DNA from: Pyrus communis
Taxonomy: Eukaryota; Streptophyta; Magnoliopsida; Rosales; Rosaceae
NCBI RefSeq assembly: GCF_963583255.1
Contig: NC_084819.1
Coordinates: 1,433,501-1,497,500, forward strand
Reading direction: 5' to 3'
Length of the DNA: 64,000 bases
This document shows positions 33,467 through 44,812 of this stretch, one piece after another. How positions within the stretch are numbered: position 1 is the first letter of the stretch; the number at the start of each line of letters is the position of its first letter. Position numbers and translations under genes: made by a program. The notes under the pieces are model-generated. The model worked only from the letters and a program-made list of their open reading frames with translations. It ran no database searches and had not been told where the DNA came from.

Positions 33467-34255
33467 TGTCACATCCCAACCTGAGCTCCACCACATCTTG
33501 AGCTCGACTTCGCCGTAGCACGATATTGTCTGCTTTGGGCCCCGACCACGTCCCCACAGTTTTTGTTTATGGGAACTCATAAGCAACTTCCCAATGGCTC
33601 ACCCATTCTGGGATTTCTTTTCCGAACTCGCTTAACTTCGGAGTTTCGATGGAATCCGAAGCCAGTGAACTCCCAAAATGCCTCATGCTATATGGAGGTG
33701 GACATGTACATATAGGGCACATCACCCCTTTTCCATTGGTCTATGTGAGATGTTACAATCCACCCCCTTAGGGGCCCGACATCCTCGTCGGCACAGTCGC
33801 AACACATGGTAGAGTGGCTCTGATACCAAATTGTCACATCCCGACTTAGGCTTCACCACATTCCGAGCTCGACTCCGCCATAGCACGATATTGTCCGCTT
33901 TGGGGCCCGACCATGTCCTCACGGTTTTTGTTTCTGGGAACTCACGAGCAACTTCCCAATGGGTCACCTATCCTGGGATTTCTAAATCGTCACATCCTAG
34001 ACTTGGCTCCGCCATAGCACAATATTGTCCGTTTTGGGCCCCGGCCACGCCCTCACGGTTTTGTTTCTGGAAACTCACGGGCAACTTCCCAATGGGTCAC
34101 CCATCCTAGGATTTCTTGCCCGAACTTGCTTAACTTCAGAGTTTCGATGGAATCTGAAGCCAGTGAACTCCCAAAAGGCCTCGTGCTATATAGAGGTGGG
34201 CATATACATATAAGGCACATCACCCTTTCTCCGTTGGTTGATGTGAGATGTTACA
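33467..34255 (-). mobile_element. Cassandra-type TRIM with 5S-rRNA-like LTRs
   Basis: Three LTR-like blocks on the minus strand each begin, at the right side, TGTAACATC and end GATGTGACA-like. The blocks are 33467-33757, a partial one at 33832-33983, and 33988-34255. Between the first two lies a 75-bp internal region with a primer-binding site (TGGTATCAGAGCCA, 33815-33828, initiator-tRNA-Met type) and a polypurine tract (AAGGGGGTGGAT). The LTRs carry 5S-rRNA-like text: AAGTTAAGC (A-box) and GGATGGGTGACCCATTGGGAAG (C-box). This combination defines Cassandra elements. It has no coding capacity and depends on other elements for mobility. Confidence 0.85.
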
Positions 34256-34571
34256 CTCCTCAACTATAAAAGAAGACCATTCTCCTACAATTAATCCTTA
34301 ATGTCATTATTGTACTTAAACTAGTCATTAGAATCCACTAATGATGATTATGCTTAAACTTATGTATTTGTGTAAACCCTTCACTATTAAGGAGAACTCA
34401 TCTACTCCGTGGACGTAGCCAAACTTAGGGTGAACCACGTACAACTTGTGTTTACTTCCCTATCTCTATCTCTTTACATATTATTATCACTAGTTGAGCG
34501 AAACAACCGAGCGAAGGTAACAAACTTGACACTTTACGTTGTTCCAAAGTCTCACTGATTTTGTGCATCAA
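34256..34571 (+). mobile_element. LTR remnant (probable copia)
   Basis: It has a TATA-like CTATAAAAG at about 34266 and a leader-like CCGTGGACGTAGCC...GGTGAACCACGTAC, a phrase common in plant LTRs, and it ends TTTTGTGCATCAACA. The left end is missing or hidden under the Cassandra element. Confidence 0.45.
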
Positions 34572-35318
34572 CAAATTTTGAATTACATTTTTGATAATCA
34601 AAGTTTGAATTTTAACATATAAACGCTTGCAAGGTTTTTTCTTGCATCAATGTGGGACTACAATGTTTTTTTTTCTCACCAATATGAAATTGCAAGGTTT
34701 TCTGTTTCACCAATGTGTGACTCTTTTACCTTCACATACTCACATGCCCACATGAATTGGATGACGTGGAGCATGTGTCGTTGTTGAGCGTCACATGTGG
34801 GCCAACCTGCTATAATAACATGAAGAGAGTTGATGTTCCACCATAAAACCAATTGACAACATGAAGAATAGCCCAACCTCTTATAAGTTCTTGCAAAGTT
34901 TTTCATGTCACCAATGTGAAAGTATTTTACCTTCGCATCCTCACAACTATTATGTTAGAATTCTTGTGAATATGGATCTTGCAAGTAATCTTCCTTTTTC
35001 TTTCATGTGTACAATTTAACAATTGATTGGTACTGCTAACTGCCAACAAGAAAGTCATCTAGGTGCGAAGAATCATCATCCTCCTTTTATAAATAACTAT
35101 GTTGTAGCTTCTACGGTAGTTGCTCCACATTGGTCTGATCAAACCCAAAATATAGTCAATCAAGTTCTCAAGGATGTGATCAACGAACAATTATACTACA
35201 TTGTTGTTGTGGCCATCACAAATGGTGGATGTTGTGCTTACAGATATTGAAAAACATGATGATCTAGTTATTGAATAGGTTTCCCAGGTCAGCCCTCTTA
35301 ATGATGATGGGCACTAAC
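34572..35318. other. Intergenic, no gene seen
   Basis: The phrase 'CACCAATGTG' with variants recurs three times (near 34650, 34710, 34910), which suggests a decayed repeat. No coding signal is present. Confidence 0.4.
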
Positions 35319-36327
35319 CAGTGTTCTAAAATGCGGTCTGGACGGCCGCCTAGGCACTGGGCGTCAGGCTGCCATCACGATTATTTCAAAAGTGTTCAGG
35401 AAATCAGCAAGGGTATTAGGCGGTGCCTAGGCGGCGGCTAGGTGGGCTAGGTAGCCTAGGCACCGAGCTAAGCGGCCTTTGCGGCGGTTTTGTTAAAATA
35501 ATCCGTTTCACTACACCACGAAGGTGACGAAAGAGAAACCAAGAAAGCGTGAGGGAAGAGTAAACGTGAGAGAGATATGTAGAAGGAATCTGAATAACAA
35601 TGCAATTGCAGGAAAAAAAACCGAGAACTTTGACCTGGAAGCCCAGATTTCTTCACTGGAGAGGATTTCTTCGATGTGCTTGAGGAAATTGACTGGACTC
35701 ATGATTGGGTTTTGGAAAATTATACAGAGCAAAAGGATGGAAATTAGGCGGAGAGATGGGGAATCAGGCGGAGCAATCAAAGAAGAATGGAGGGAGAGGA
35801 AACGAGAAACTTAATTAGGTGGAGAAGATGGGGAATCGGGCAGAGCAATTGAAGAAGAATGGATGGGAGAGGAAACGGGAAACCCCAAATTAAGGGTCTT
35901 ACCGATTTCCTATGTGTCAAAAGTCACTGCCCTCTATCAAAAGCTATTCCCTCTGTCAGATCAATTTCCAAGGCGTCAAAAGGAAAGCACTAGGCTTATG
36001 AAATATATTTAAAAACGTTACCAACTCCATTATTAAACAAATATATTATATATTATTATCTACTTTTTTTTCTTCAAATTATGTACTTAAAATTCTTTAC
36101 ACTACCTATATTATCACTTCCTTTTTCAAAAAATAGCGTGTTACATTACCTGTATATGCTTACTGTTTTTTTAAATATTGAACTTGTTGGATGGATGTAC
36201 TTTGTGTATTCTTCTACTTCTATTTTACATTTTATCATTCTTCTATTATTTATACAAGTATAGTTTTTTTAAGTGTAAATAGGCATACCCGCCGCCCGAC
36301 TAACATCTAGCGTTTTTTAGAACCTTG
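35319..36327. mobile_element. Non-autonomous hAT element, 1009 bp, with 8-bp TSD
   Basis: It begins CAGTGTTCTAAAATGCGG and ends CGTTTTTTAGAACCTTG, which are imperfect inverted ends of hAT type. It is flanked by GCACTAAC on both sides (35311-35318, 36328-36335). The subterminal zone is rich in GCCTAGGCGG words, as expected for transposase binding clusters in this superfamily. There is no transposase frame, so it would move only with help. Confidence 0.85.
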
Positions 36328-36599
36328 GCACTAACTACGTTAGGGTATGTTGGGTAAATGAATGTTGGTAGTCATATCAGTAACATATTATTTAGTTTCT
36401 AAATTTGGTTTGAAAATTTGGCATACCTAGCATTATCTTTTATAAAATTGAGTATCTCAAAACCTGAAAAATAGGAAGAATCCCACAACTAATTTATATA
36501 ATCATTAAAGTTAGAAGAAGCACATGGGAATTATTTTTTATTTTTTTACTATAGGAGCTATCCCACCACACATTAACGATAGACTAATTTCTCTTCTTA

Positions 36600-36760
36600 T
36601 GCAATCTTGGTACTGCATGAAGCGGTATCGTAATTTTGACCCCAGATTAAACAATACGCCAAAGTAGAGCTGATGGTCACAGGAAATACATCGTGGGAGT
36701 TTGAACTCGAATTGCGGATTCCAACTCTTTGCTCACTTTCCACTATACCAACATTTATTC
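36600..36760 (-). mobile_element. tRNA-derived SINE-like element
   Basis: On the minus strand a pol III A-box (TGGTATAGTGG, 36740-36750) is followed about 32 bases later by a B-box (GAGTTCAAACTCC, 36696-36708). This is the layout of a tRNA-derived SINE head. The body continues to about 36600. No clear tail or target-site duplication was found. Confidence 0.5.
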
Positions 36761-37079
36761 GTAAGTGATTAAGGCTATAATAAACTTCAACTTCACTTCG
36801 GTTTTATATACTGCATAATGTATAGTGGAATACCTCATGTATTCAAAAAATAGAATTTGGTTATAATTTTTATATGTATTAATATAATTATTATCTAACA
36901 ATTATATATAATGTACCTGAATGTATATATTTAGTACAATCAAAATGCAACGGTTGAAATGTTGATTATATTGAAATACACATAAGCATTCTTGCCAATA
37001 CAATTTTGACCTTGGCCCAAATGGAGTTGGTTTAACTTTCCACTAAACAAAATGAAAACCAAACGTTTCAAAACGGGAT

Positions 37080-37608
37080 TTAAGGTTGGTTCGGAATTGT
37101 TGTGCTTTAAAAAAAAAATTGTTTATTAAAAAATTTAGAATATTAAATGTGTTTGGTAAAATAAAAAAATGCGTTTTTTAAAAAAAAAAAAAAAAAACTG
37201 CTATCAATTAAAGTAGAAAAGTTTAGAAAAGCAGAAGTATGGTCTACCATGCTTCTAAAAAGGTGTTTTTTTTTTCCTTTTCAAAACATAATAATGAATG
37301 CTCATTAATGAACTTTTCAAATGATAAGTATACCCTCACATGTTTTACAAAATTACAATCTTTGTTCTTATATTTTGTCTTTAACAATTATTATATCACA
37401 TTAAATATTATATTATTACTAGTCATTTAACATATTCAAAACAATTTATATAAAAGTTTATCAAACAATCAAACACTGCCTTTTTTTTTTATAATTAAAA
37501 ACAGTTTTACAAAAATAGTTTACTAAACACTTAACAATCTTATTTATTCTCACACCACAACAAAAGTAATTTTCTTAAATAACACGACAATACCAAACTA
37601 ACCCTTAA
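37080..37608. mobile_element. MITE-like element with imperfect terminal inverted repeats
   Basis: The left end is TTAAGGTTGGTTCGGAATTG and the right end (reverse complement) is TTAAGGGTTAGTTTGGTATTG. The interior is A/T-rich with poly-A and poly-T runs and no coding sequence. It ends about 200 bases upstream of the seven-exon gene. Confidence 0.5.
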
Positions 37609-37814
37609 TTTTCAAAAAATTGTAATTAAAACTTAATCAAAACGTATTTAATCCCATAGATCCGCATTCCCGCCAAAAATAACCTAACCCCTGACTTTCC
37701 CGCCATCATCCACCATCCTCTCGCACCTTTTTGCCGCCATTTCTCTTTTTCCATCTCCCCTTCGCTAAACTCTCTTCTCTTCTCTGTCTCTGATTCCTAC
37801 AGTCTGAAGCGGCC

Positions 37815-40800
37815 ATGGAAGCAAACCAAACCTCCATGAAATGGAAGCGGCCTTCACCTGTAATGCGGATCAGCACCGGCGCCAAATCTCAGATCCAGCT
37901 CCACACCCACCGATCCGGTCAGGCCAGAAATTGTGACGGCGATTCTAAACTTCCGAGCTCCGAACCACTCCGGAAAAGACCCAGATCATTAGATCAGATC
38001 ATGGAAGGATCTTTAACTGGCAGCTTGCTCCGGAACACTCTGATTAAAGATCTCCGCGTCAAACGGGTTTTTTCCCCAACCTCTGACCCGCCTGAGAACG
38101 TGAACGTCCACCAAAAATTAGGGATTGGATTCGGTTCTCATGAACCAGAAAATGGTCCCAAGGCGGCGAAGAATGATGGGTTGGAGAGTTCTGGATATGG
38201 TATTTCTCGCTCTGGTCCAAATGTGGCTGATTCGGAGAGCATAGGGACTGGGAATTCAGAAATGGGGTTTGTGTTGCATGATGCCAGTCTTAAATCCCCG
38301 GCCAGTAACGGGATCGGTGGCTTCGTTCAGCAATGTGCCCAGAAGTCATCACCCGATGCGAAGGCAAATAGTTTTCGTGTCAATGTCGATTATCAAACCA
38401 AATCGGTATGTCTGATTACCAGTTTAGTTGAATTTTTTTTGAAGATCAAGTGTTTGATATTGCTTAGAGCTGTTGGTTATAAAATTTGAGATAGGATTGA
38501 AGCATTTATGGGTCATACAAGGCATTGAAACGCATTGTTTGATTTGTGTTGTGTTATTCTTTGTGGTAATGTCAGGTCCTTAAGCCTCGACAGAGAGTGT
38601 TCAAAGCTCCCGGCTCATTCAGTTATAGACGATTGCTTCCTTATTTAAACGATATGGCGAAAGACAATTCTTGTAACCGCTTTACCCTTGCCTTTCTTTA
38701 CTTTTGTTAAGCTTGTCGAATGCTAAGATTATTTTTCCCTCTGGAGAATTATATATTCAGGGAACTAAGTGTTATAGTACTCTGTGTACAGGTATGCTTG
38801 AGTTTCGTCAACAGCCAAATCTCAATAAAGGTTTGGAAGGAAAACCGTTCCAGGGTAAGCGGGCTTCTGAAAATCAAGCGGGTTTCTTGCATCAATTTAA
38901 TGAGCAAAAACTTTCCAGGGAGTGTCCTACCAATGGTTCTTCTGCTCCGCTGGAAACCGTACAAGTTTCTTCGAATGACACATCTAATGATAGTGTTGTT
39001 TCGGAATCACCATCTATGACTGTGGTTGAGGAGTGTCGGTCAAAGCCACCTGTTGATGAACAGGTTGAAATTTGTGATTTGGGATTTTCTTGCAAAGTTC
39101 AGAAGTTAAATTCTCCGAGCCCCTCTTCCTCATCAGCTGTGGAGGACTCTCTAGTTAACAAGGATCATGTAATTGACGTGTATGCTGGTGGTGATGCACC
39201 AGTAGAGAATGCGGGGACTGCCAATAAAGCTGGTAATGAGTTTCCGGGCGAAGCTCAAAATGTGAAAGATATAAATCCCATCTCACATTCGATTGTGGAG
39301 GAGTGCTATTCATGCAAGGATAGTGAAGTTGGTCAGAACATAAACCGACTTCAGAATGATGGGATGAGAAAAAATGACATGGGCTATCTTTGTAAGGACC
39401 AAAATCCAAATCACTTAAATGAGCAGAGAGTTGGTAATGCCGGAGACATTTTGAATCAGATAGATGATTCAAACGAAGACGATGTCCAGATGACACCACC
39501 AGATGCTGAGATCTTAGGGAAACTAAAGGGGGAAGTAAAAAGAGTTAGTGAAGAAGGATATGTTCTTCAGAGTACAAATGAAGGTTCGGAGAAGCCATCC
39601 ACTGCATTCAATCATAGAGATGTTCCGTCGGTTGATATTAAGAGACATGAATCTACTCCGAAGAGAAATCTGGTAATTATTTATCAACCGATCTAAATAT
39701 CAGTCTGAATTTCATTTGGAAAGCCATCATTTTCCGGTATGATATCTTTTAATCTAAGGCATTCTGGTTCTAGGCAAAAGCTGGCTGATCAATGATTTTT
39801 TGAATGTTTATTTGTTCTTCTGCTAATATAATTTTTTTGTTTCCAAAATAGGTTTTAAATCCATGTTCACGACTCAAGTTGTTTAGGAGTCCGGGATCAA
39901 TCAGCTACAGAAGATTGCTTCCATTTCTTATGGACATGGAGAAGACTAACTCTGGTAATTTGTTTCCTTTGTGCACTTCTTTATAATTTGAAGGAATAGA
40001 TAGTTGTATTAACTTGGAGCCTCTAGTAGAAATAAGCTTAACCTTTCTTATGATCATTTTTCACAGCTGCCAATACTGATAAGGATTTGAAACAAAAGCA
40101 ACTGTCACCAGTGACTCCTAATCAGCAAGAAACACTAATGGATAAATCAAACGGCTTGAAATTTCAATCAAAGCATCAAATTTGTGATCCCGGTACTCTA
40201 CCGACACCACAACTAGTGACAGCTAATGGCTCATCTAACGATGGTGGACAGAATCTAACTTCTCCAGAGCACGCCCGTGAATCTCAAATGCCAATTGATT
40301 TACAAGATGAACCTTATCAGTCAGTGAAAGACGGTGCAATATCAATCAGTGAACTGGAAACACGCCCTGAGATAATGAGTTCCGAACAAGAAACAGTCAC
40401 TTTGTTATGCCCCAGTACTTGTGAAGCCACTTCCATAAAAGACGGTGCAATATCAGTCAGTGATTCATTATCTTATAAACCTGAAGAGGAAGGCACAAGT
40501 TCAAGAACAGCATTATCTAATGGTGGGAAGCCACTTCAAGCTAATAGCTTGTCTCAGAACTCATCTGAAATTGCTGCCACAGTTTCTTCGGTTGTTCATG
40601 AAGTTGGTCCCAGAAAAGGAATCCTTAAAAGAAATCCACGAGGATGCAGAGGACTCTGCTCGTGTTTGAATTGTGCTTCGTTTAGACTCCATGCAGAGAG
40701 AGCATTTGAGTTCTCTAGAAACCAGATGCTAGATGCTGAAGAAGTAGCCTTTGATTTGATGAAGGAACTATCCAATTTACGTAAGATATTAGAATTAACA

Positions 40801-41413
40801 GCTGCTAGTGCAACTAATCCCAGCATGAACTTAAACGAGGTCAGTTTTTCTCAAGCTTGAAACAAAGATGAGGTTATAAAATTTCATTTTTTTGGCTCTT
40901 GCTATGCCTTTTTTATGACTAATAAGAATATATGCTTCCAAGTTGCAGTCCCTTTATGTTCAACAACTTATAATTTACATCTGCTCAAAATTGCCATATG
41001 GTTTGAATATCTTTTTCATACGGCATAGCAAAATATTTATGCCTTTCGGAAAGACTAATAAACAAAATAATTCGTTGATGTTGGAATCATGATTTGTTTT
41101 TTATTTATTTCAGGTTAAAGAAGCTTGCAGGAGAGCATCTGAAGCGGAAGGCATTGCAAGAAACCGCCTCGGTGAAATGAATTATGATCTCAACATTCAC
41201 TCCAAAGTCACAGTAAGTGTCCAACATACTCCATAAGAAAGTATTTCTAGCTTTAATGGTGTTCTTCTGTTATTTGTTTATCCCAAGTTTAGTTACTCGG
41301 TATTAAGCCTTAGCTAAACTTATTTCTTGCAGTGCTTTCAGGAACCAAGTGTCACATTTGCAAATTACGTTGAAGAAAAAGTCATTCCGAAAGAAAAGTT
41401 TTCAAGCAGCTAG
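37815..41413 (+). CDS. Unknown plant protein, 7 exons, 874 aa
   Basis: I do not recognise a named family. The exons are 37815-38405, 38576-38672, 38792-39672, 39852-39954, 40067-40839, 41114-41212 and 41333-41413. All introns are GT-AG and all junctions keep frame. The start lies in a good context (GCGGCCATGG). The upstream region is pyrimidine-rich and TATA-less, a housekeeping style. Exons 2 and 4 encode the same motif: APGSFSYRRLLPYLNDM and SPGSISYRRLLPFLMDM. The long exons 1, 3 and 5 are polar and probably disordered, with a basic KRPRS cluster near residue 55 that could be a nuclear signal. Near the C-terminus is GILKRNPRGCRGLCSCLNC with Cys751, 755, 757 and 760, then a helical, coiled-coil-like stretch to residue ~848. 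A nuclear or chromatin-linked role is a guess only. Confidence 0.85.
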
Positions 41414-41859
41414 TGTCAGATCACGAGAACGAGAGTAAACAAAGAATTGCATTCTTTGTGGCTAGGTTAGATTAGGTTGGATTATGGGAACCGTTCGTAT
41501 TTGCAGGAGGATTTGGTTGGATTGACATCCACGATGTTTCTAAATGCACAAGTTTGTGGAACCTGTATCAATCTTGTATCTCGGGACGACATTGTTATAG
41601 ATTCAGATTTCTGTAAAACTTCTGTTGTGTGAATTTGAGTTATTTGAATGTTGAGATACTTTGTGGGGAATGAACCTCATGCAGTGGTAGAAAGTCGATT
41701 GTATCATTGAAATCAAGAGAAGAATACAATTCCGTCCGCCGCACCACAGAGTGAGCTAGAGGTTCTCCCATACTGAATAACAGAGAGAATCAAGGCTTAG
41801 GGTTTGAAATGCGTGTGCAAGCCTTGGCGGGGTTTGCTCTCTGATCCCAAGTTTACCAT
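41414..41859. other. 3' flank of the seven-exon gene
   Basis: Probable 3' UTR and flank. The last five bases (ACCAT, 41855-41859) are the target-site duplication of the adjacent gypsy element. I see no other feature. Confidence 0.5.
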
Positions 41860-42118
41860 TGGTACGCCCAATCGGTTCCCAATAGTAGAAAGCAAGAAAT
41901 TGACAGAATAGTGCAGAATTTAAAAGGAGAAAGGAAGGGAAAAGAGTTAAGGGAAAAGGAAGTACATTTCATTCATGCCCTTTACAGAGTACACTAAGTT
42001 ATTTATATTCATTTGAAAAGGGAAACCCTAGCACCCACAGGCTGGCCTTTGAGCAAAACAAGGCACGCATGGGCTAAACAAGAGATGGTTCCTAGGCCCA
42101 CACAGTGAGGTCCTAACA
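41860..42118 (-). repeat. 3' LTR of the full-length gypsy element
   Basis: 259 bp with TG...CA ends, almost identical to 47103-47361. A polypurine tract lies just inside the element at about 42119-42131. Confidence 0.93.
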
Positions 42119-42158
42119 ACCCCCCCTCCCGCGAGCGCACTTAAGAACAGGCCTATCC

Positions 42159-43796
42159 TCAGGTCTGAAAATCAGGATAACGAGCAATGATGTCGTCTGC
42201 AACTTCCCAGGTGGGCCAGCTTATCCATTTGATGAGCCATTTGGTAACTGCAGTGTTCTTCCTCCTGAGTATGCCTCGGTCGAGGATTTTTTCAGGTTGC
42301 CAATGGAGAAGTCCAGTAGAGTCGAGGGGCGGAAGGACTGGGTTTGGTGGAGTAGAATCACCAATCTTTTTCTTGAGTAAGGACACATGGAAGACTGGAT
42401 GTATCTTTGAAGTAGGTGGGAGGGCAAGTCTGTATGCCACCGAGCCAATACATTCTTGGATTTGGAATGGACCGTAGAACTTGGGTGCAAGTTTGTTGGA
42501 TTGGCGAGAAGCAACAAATTGTTGGCGATATGGTTGCAATTTGAGGTAGACCCAATCACCTACCTGGAATTCACGCTCTATTCTACCTTTGTCATAGATT
42601 TGTTTCATTCGGTTCTGAGCAAGTTGTAAGTTAACCCGTAAGATGCGAAGCAACCTATCCCGGTCCTGTAACGCTGCATCCACAGATTGTACCATCGTGG
42701 TGCCGGGTAAGTAAGTATGAATGGATGGAGGAAGGTACCCATATAAAGCTTGGAATGGGGACATTTTGATGGCGGATTGGAGAGTGGTGTTGTACCACCA
42801 CTCAGCCCAAGGAAGAAAATTGGACCACTTGTTGGGTTTATCGGTGGAGAAACAGCGGAGGTAATGTTCCAAGGTGCGATTGAGAACTTTCGATTGACCA
42901 TTTGATTAAGGATGGTATGCTGAGCTATGGCAAAGTGAGCTACCTTGGTGTTTGAAAAATTCCTTCCAGAAGTTACTGATGAATGTGGGATCCCGGTCTG
43001 ACACTATGGACTTAGGCATTCCGTGTAGACGAAAAATTTCCTTGATGAAAGTCTCTACAACGGAAGCTGAAGTGTATGGATGCTTGATGGCTATGAAGTG
43101 ACCATATTTGGTTAAGCGATCCACGACGACTAAGATTACTGTGTATCCATTTGATGAGGGTAAACCTTCAACAAAATCAAGGGCAATGTCTTGCCAAATG
43201 CCGATTGGAATGGGCAATGGTTGCAAGAGGCCAGAGGGATGTATTGTTTCATGATTTTGGCGCTAACATTCGGTGCAGTGGGCAACAAATGTTTTCACAT
43301 CTCGTCTGATTCCCGGCCAAAGAAAACCATGTTTAACGCGATAATAGGTCCGGAGGAAACCCGAGTAGCCTCCCTGTAAAGAAGAATGGAATTCTTCTAA
43401 TATTTTGGGACGCCATGGTGAAATGGATGGGACGAATATTTTGTGCTTGTAGTGGAGTACACCATTCACGACGGAAAACTCACAAATTGTAGTAGCTGGA
43501 GATTGCAACAAGGCTAACCATATATCCTTAACAGATGGGTCCATGGAGTAGTATTGTTGGAAGGCTGGTACGCTTTCAAATAGTGGAGATGAAATTCCCA
43601 TAAGTGGTTGTAGTTTGACTTTGCATGATAGAGCATCTGAAGCACTATTTTGAGACCTCGGTCTATATTCCACCGAATAGTTATAGCCCAAAAGTTTTAC
43701 GAGCCATTTTTGTTGTTGGGGAGTAGTAATACGTTGCTCAAGAAAGTACTTGATTGGTTGGTGGTCTGTGATGATGCAGAAATGTTGGCTTAGCAA
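42159..43796 (-). pseudogene. gypsy RNase H, integrase and chromodomain-like tail
   Basis: The RNase H end is at 43796-43650 (FCIITDHQPIKYFLEQ). The integrase zinc-binding part is near 43400-43263 (ending VKTFVAHCTEC, with Tyr in place of one His). The integrase core is at 43226-42906 (WQDIALDFVEGLPSS, SIVSDRDPTFIS), and the C-terminal domain at 42872-42159 ends in a shortened chromodomain-like segment (AVTKWLIKWISWPTWEVADD). Stops at about 43262 and 42905 break the frame. The chromodomain places it among chromoviruses. Confidence 0.85.
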
Positions 43797-43930
43797 ATAT
43801 GGTCTTCAATGGTGGACGACAAAGACAATGGCTAACAGCTCTTTGTCGTAAGTGGAGAGAGCAAGATTTCGTCCCGATAAAGCCTTACTGAGGTAAGCAA
43901 CTGGATGGCCTTCCAGGCACAACACTGCCC

Positions 43931-44791
43931 CTATGCCAATGCCAGAAGCGTCAGTGTCACCACAAATGTCTTGGTGAAATCGAGAATAGCAAGAACTGGG
44001 GTGGAGGCCAAGGCTTGTTTGAGTTTCTCGAAGGCAACAATGGATTCATCTGTCCACTTGAAATTGCCCTGCTGCAACATAGAGGTCAAGGGCTTTCCTG
44101 TCAACCCATAATGATGGACAAACTTGCGGTAGTAACCAATCAATCCTAAAAATCCCCGCAGGCCTTTAATAGAAGTCGACTGAGGCCAATCAATGATTGC
44201 CTGAATTTTTGACGAATTCGCCGAAACACCTTGGCCTGATATGGTGTGTTCCAAATACTCAATTTTGTCTTGACTGAATAAGCACTTGCTGAGTTTTACG
44301 TTCAAACTGTGTGTGGAGAAAACTTGGAAAACCAGCTCCAAATGGGATAGGTGAGTATGCAAAGAAGGGATATACATAAGTATATCGTCAAAAAATACTA
44401 AGACAAATTTACATAAGTACGGACGGAATATTGAATTCATGAGAGCTTGAAAAGTAGAAGGGGCATTTGATAAACCAAAAGGCATTACCAGAAATTCGAA
44501 GTGACCATCATGTGTACAAAAGGCCGTTTTAGCAATGTCTTCAATGCACATGCGTATTTGGTGGTAGCCTGATCGTAGGTTAAGTTTTGAAAATATGGAT
44601 GCACCATGTGACTCATCTAGCAACTCATCTACAACATGAATTGGAAAGCGATCCTTGATGGTGGCAGCATTGAGGGCTCTATAATCAATACAGAGTCGCC
44701 AAGATTCGTCTTTCTTTTTTACCAAAAGAACTGGGGAAGAAAATGGACTGTTGCTATTGCGAATGACTTCGGAGTCGAGAAGTTCCTGCAC
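43931..44791 (-). pseudogene. gypsy reverse transcriptase
   Basis: An open segment of 286 codons covers most of the RT domain: SPVLLVKKKDESWRLCIDYR, FCTHDGHFEFLVMPFGLSNA, and the catalytic box VFFDDILMY (FFDD in place of the more usual YVDD, common in plant gypsy RT). A stop follows LTLLALA before RNase H. The RT itself has its key residues, but the polyprotein is broken on both sides. Confidence 0.85.
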
Positions 44792-44812
44792 TTGTCTTTC
44801 AATTTCCGCTTT

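Noticed and set aside
38704..39696. Single long ORF starting at 38704
   Set aside because: It reads through an intron. Splice signals put the real exon at 38792-39672.
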